A DNA stretch of 6,683 bases from Planctomycetaceae bacterium (GTDB lineage Bacteria; Planctomycetota; Planctomycetia; Planctomycetales; Planctomycetaceae), in assembly GCA_029259875.1 (NCBI GenBank), contig JAJDEK010000036.1:1-6683 (forward strand), in the 5' to 3' direction. Both the position numbers and the translations under genes were made by a program. The notes beneath the pieces are model-generated. The model ran no database searches, had not been told where the DNA came from, and worked only from the letters and a program-made list of their open reading frames with translations. Shown here in pieces: positions 5,951-6,683 of the stretch; positions within the stretch are counted from its first letter, which is position 1; every line of letters starts with the position of its first letter.

Positions 5951-6683
5951 ATGTCGACGTTTGATCTATCCGAACATGGGATTAACGTAGAATGGGTCAT
6001 GCGGAATCCCGACCCTTCGATGTTATATGAAGAAGCCATTCGCTATGAGCAGGGGGCTTCTATTTCGGATACCGGAGCATTACTTGCGTATTCTGGCGAC
6101 AAAACAGGCCGTTCTCCCAAAGACAAACGCGTCGTCAAACATAAAAAATCGGAAGCGGATATCTGGTGGGGGGATGTGAATTATCCACTCGATCAGCATG
6201 CATTTTTCTGCAACCGCGAACGGGCTACCGACTATTTGAATATCTGTCCACATTTATATGTGATCGATGCGTTTGCCGGTTGGGATCCCGAATATCAAAT
6301 TAAAGTGCGTGTTATCTGTTCGCGGCCTTATCATGCGCTCTTTATGCATAACATGTTGATTCGGCCAACCGAAGAACAACTGGCAAACTTCGGCAAGCCC
6401 GATTATGTGATTTATAATGCCGGTACATTTCCCGCCAATCGCTTCACAACCGGCATGACTTCCAAGACGAGTGTGGATTTGAGTATTGAAGATGGCGAGA
6501 TCGTAATTCTGGGAACAGAGTACGCGGGCGAAATGAAGAAGGGCATTTTCACGGTAATGAATTACCTGATGCCCAAACGCGGGATTCTGTCGATGCACTG
6601 TTCAGCGACTGCGGACCGCGAGTCGGGGCGTTCTTCGGTATTGTTTGGTCTGTCAGGGACTGGCAAGACGACACTTTCAGCCG
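5951..6683 (+). CDS. pckA: ATP-dependent phosphoenolpyruvate carboxykinase, partial (C-terminus beyond right edge)
   Basis: The frame is open for 244 codons from ATG 5951 to the window edge; the family is about 530 residues long, so roughly the second half is missing. The enzyme converts oxaloacetate and ATP to phosphoenolpyruvate, CO2 and ADP in the cytoplasm, the entry step of gluconeogenesis. Visible signatures are GDKTGRSPKDK with Arg54 (equivalent to E. coli Arg65), Tyr191 and Lys197 in YAGEMKKG (E. coli Tyr207 and Lys213), and His216 in MHCSA (E. coli His232). The kinase-1a P-loop GLSGTGKTT is at 233-241, with Lys239 contacting ATP phosphates. The MKKG and GTGKTT motifs separate it from the GTP-dependent family. 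A GGAG Shine-Dalgarno (5941-5944, 6-nt spacing) supports the start. The 190-bp upstream gap suggests its own promoter. All active-site residues in the visible half are intact. Confidence 0.95.
   Translation, partial: MSTFDLSEHGINVEWVMRNPDPSMLYEEAIRYEQGASISDTGALLAYSGDKTGRSPKDKRVVKHKKSEADIWWGDVNYPLDQHAFFCNRERATDYLNICPHLYVIDAFAGWDPEYQIKVRVICSRPYHALFMHNMLIRPTEEQLANFGKPDYVIYNAGTFPANRFTTGMTSKTSVDLSIEDGEIVILGTEYAGEMKKGIFTVMNYLMPKRGILSMHCSATADRESGRSSVLFGLSGTGKTTLSA

Noticed and set aside
6254..6598. 114-codon minus-strand open frame
   Set aside because: Antisense to pckA, which has diagnostic catalytic motifs throughout this interval.
1..6683. CRISPR array, tRNA, transposase, attachment site or phage gene
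   Set aside because: No direct repeats with spacers, no cloverleaf-like sequence and no mobile-element protein motifs were seen; the only tandem repeat is the coding 15-bp unit.

Overview
The window looks like a chromosomal segment from a planctomycete, probably a Gimesia/Planctomyces-like member of the Planctomycetales. Three things point there. It has a bacterial formylmethanofuran dehydrogenase/formyltransferase-hydrolase subunit C (FhcC, tetrahydromethanopterin-linked C1 metabolism), which outside methylotrophic proteobacteria is typical of Planctomycetes. Olefin-biosynthesis genes sit directly beside it. It also has exported HEAT-repeat and Tyr/Gly-rich proteins of a style common in that phylum. 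The taxon is inferred from gene content and moderate GC; no rRNA or other marker is present.

Layout: (1) 1-1158, minus strand: 5' part of a gene for an exported HEAT-repeat protein, cut by the left edge. (2) 1159-1414: divergent intergenic region with AT-rich promoter-like sequence. (3) 1415-5760, plus strand: four closely spaced genes. They encode an unrecognised exported Tyr/Gly-rich coiled-coil protein (1415-2218), FhcC (2240-3064), an OleC-type AMP-forming beta-lactone synthetase (3101-4762) and an OleD-type NAD(P)-dependent 2-alkyl-3-ketoalkanoate reductase (4759-5760). Gaps are 21 bp, 36 bp and a 4-bp overlap, with no terminator-like hairpin between them, so they could be one transcript. 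(4) 5761-5950: intergenic region with a 9-bp-stem hairpin. (5) 5951-6683, plus strand: 5' part of ATP-dependent phosphoenolpyruvate carboxykinase (pckA), cut by the right edge just after its P-loop.

OleC and OleD are consecutive partners. OleD reduces the beta-keto acid made by the thiolase OleA, and OleC closes the resulting beta-hydroxy acid into a beta-lactone, which OleB decarboxylates to a long-chain cis-olefin. Neither oleA nor oleB is in the window, and the fhcA, fhcB and fhcD partners of FhcC are also missing. Two multi-protein systems are therefore each represented by a fragment, placed end to end. PckA is a central-metabolism enzyme with its own ribosome-binding site and is probably a separate unit.

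I saw no tRNA, rRNA, CRISPR array, insertion sequence or phage gene. The most unusual feature is the secreted protein-fhcC-oleC-oleD arrangement. Its members belong to known families or are an uncharacterised exported protein, so I do not claim a new system.
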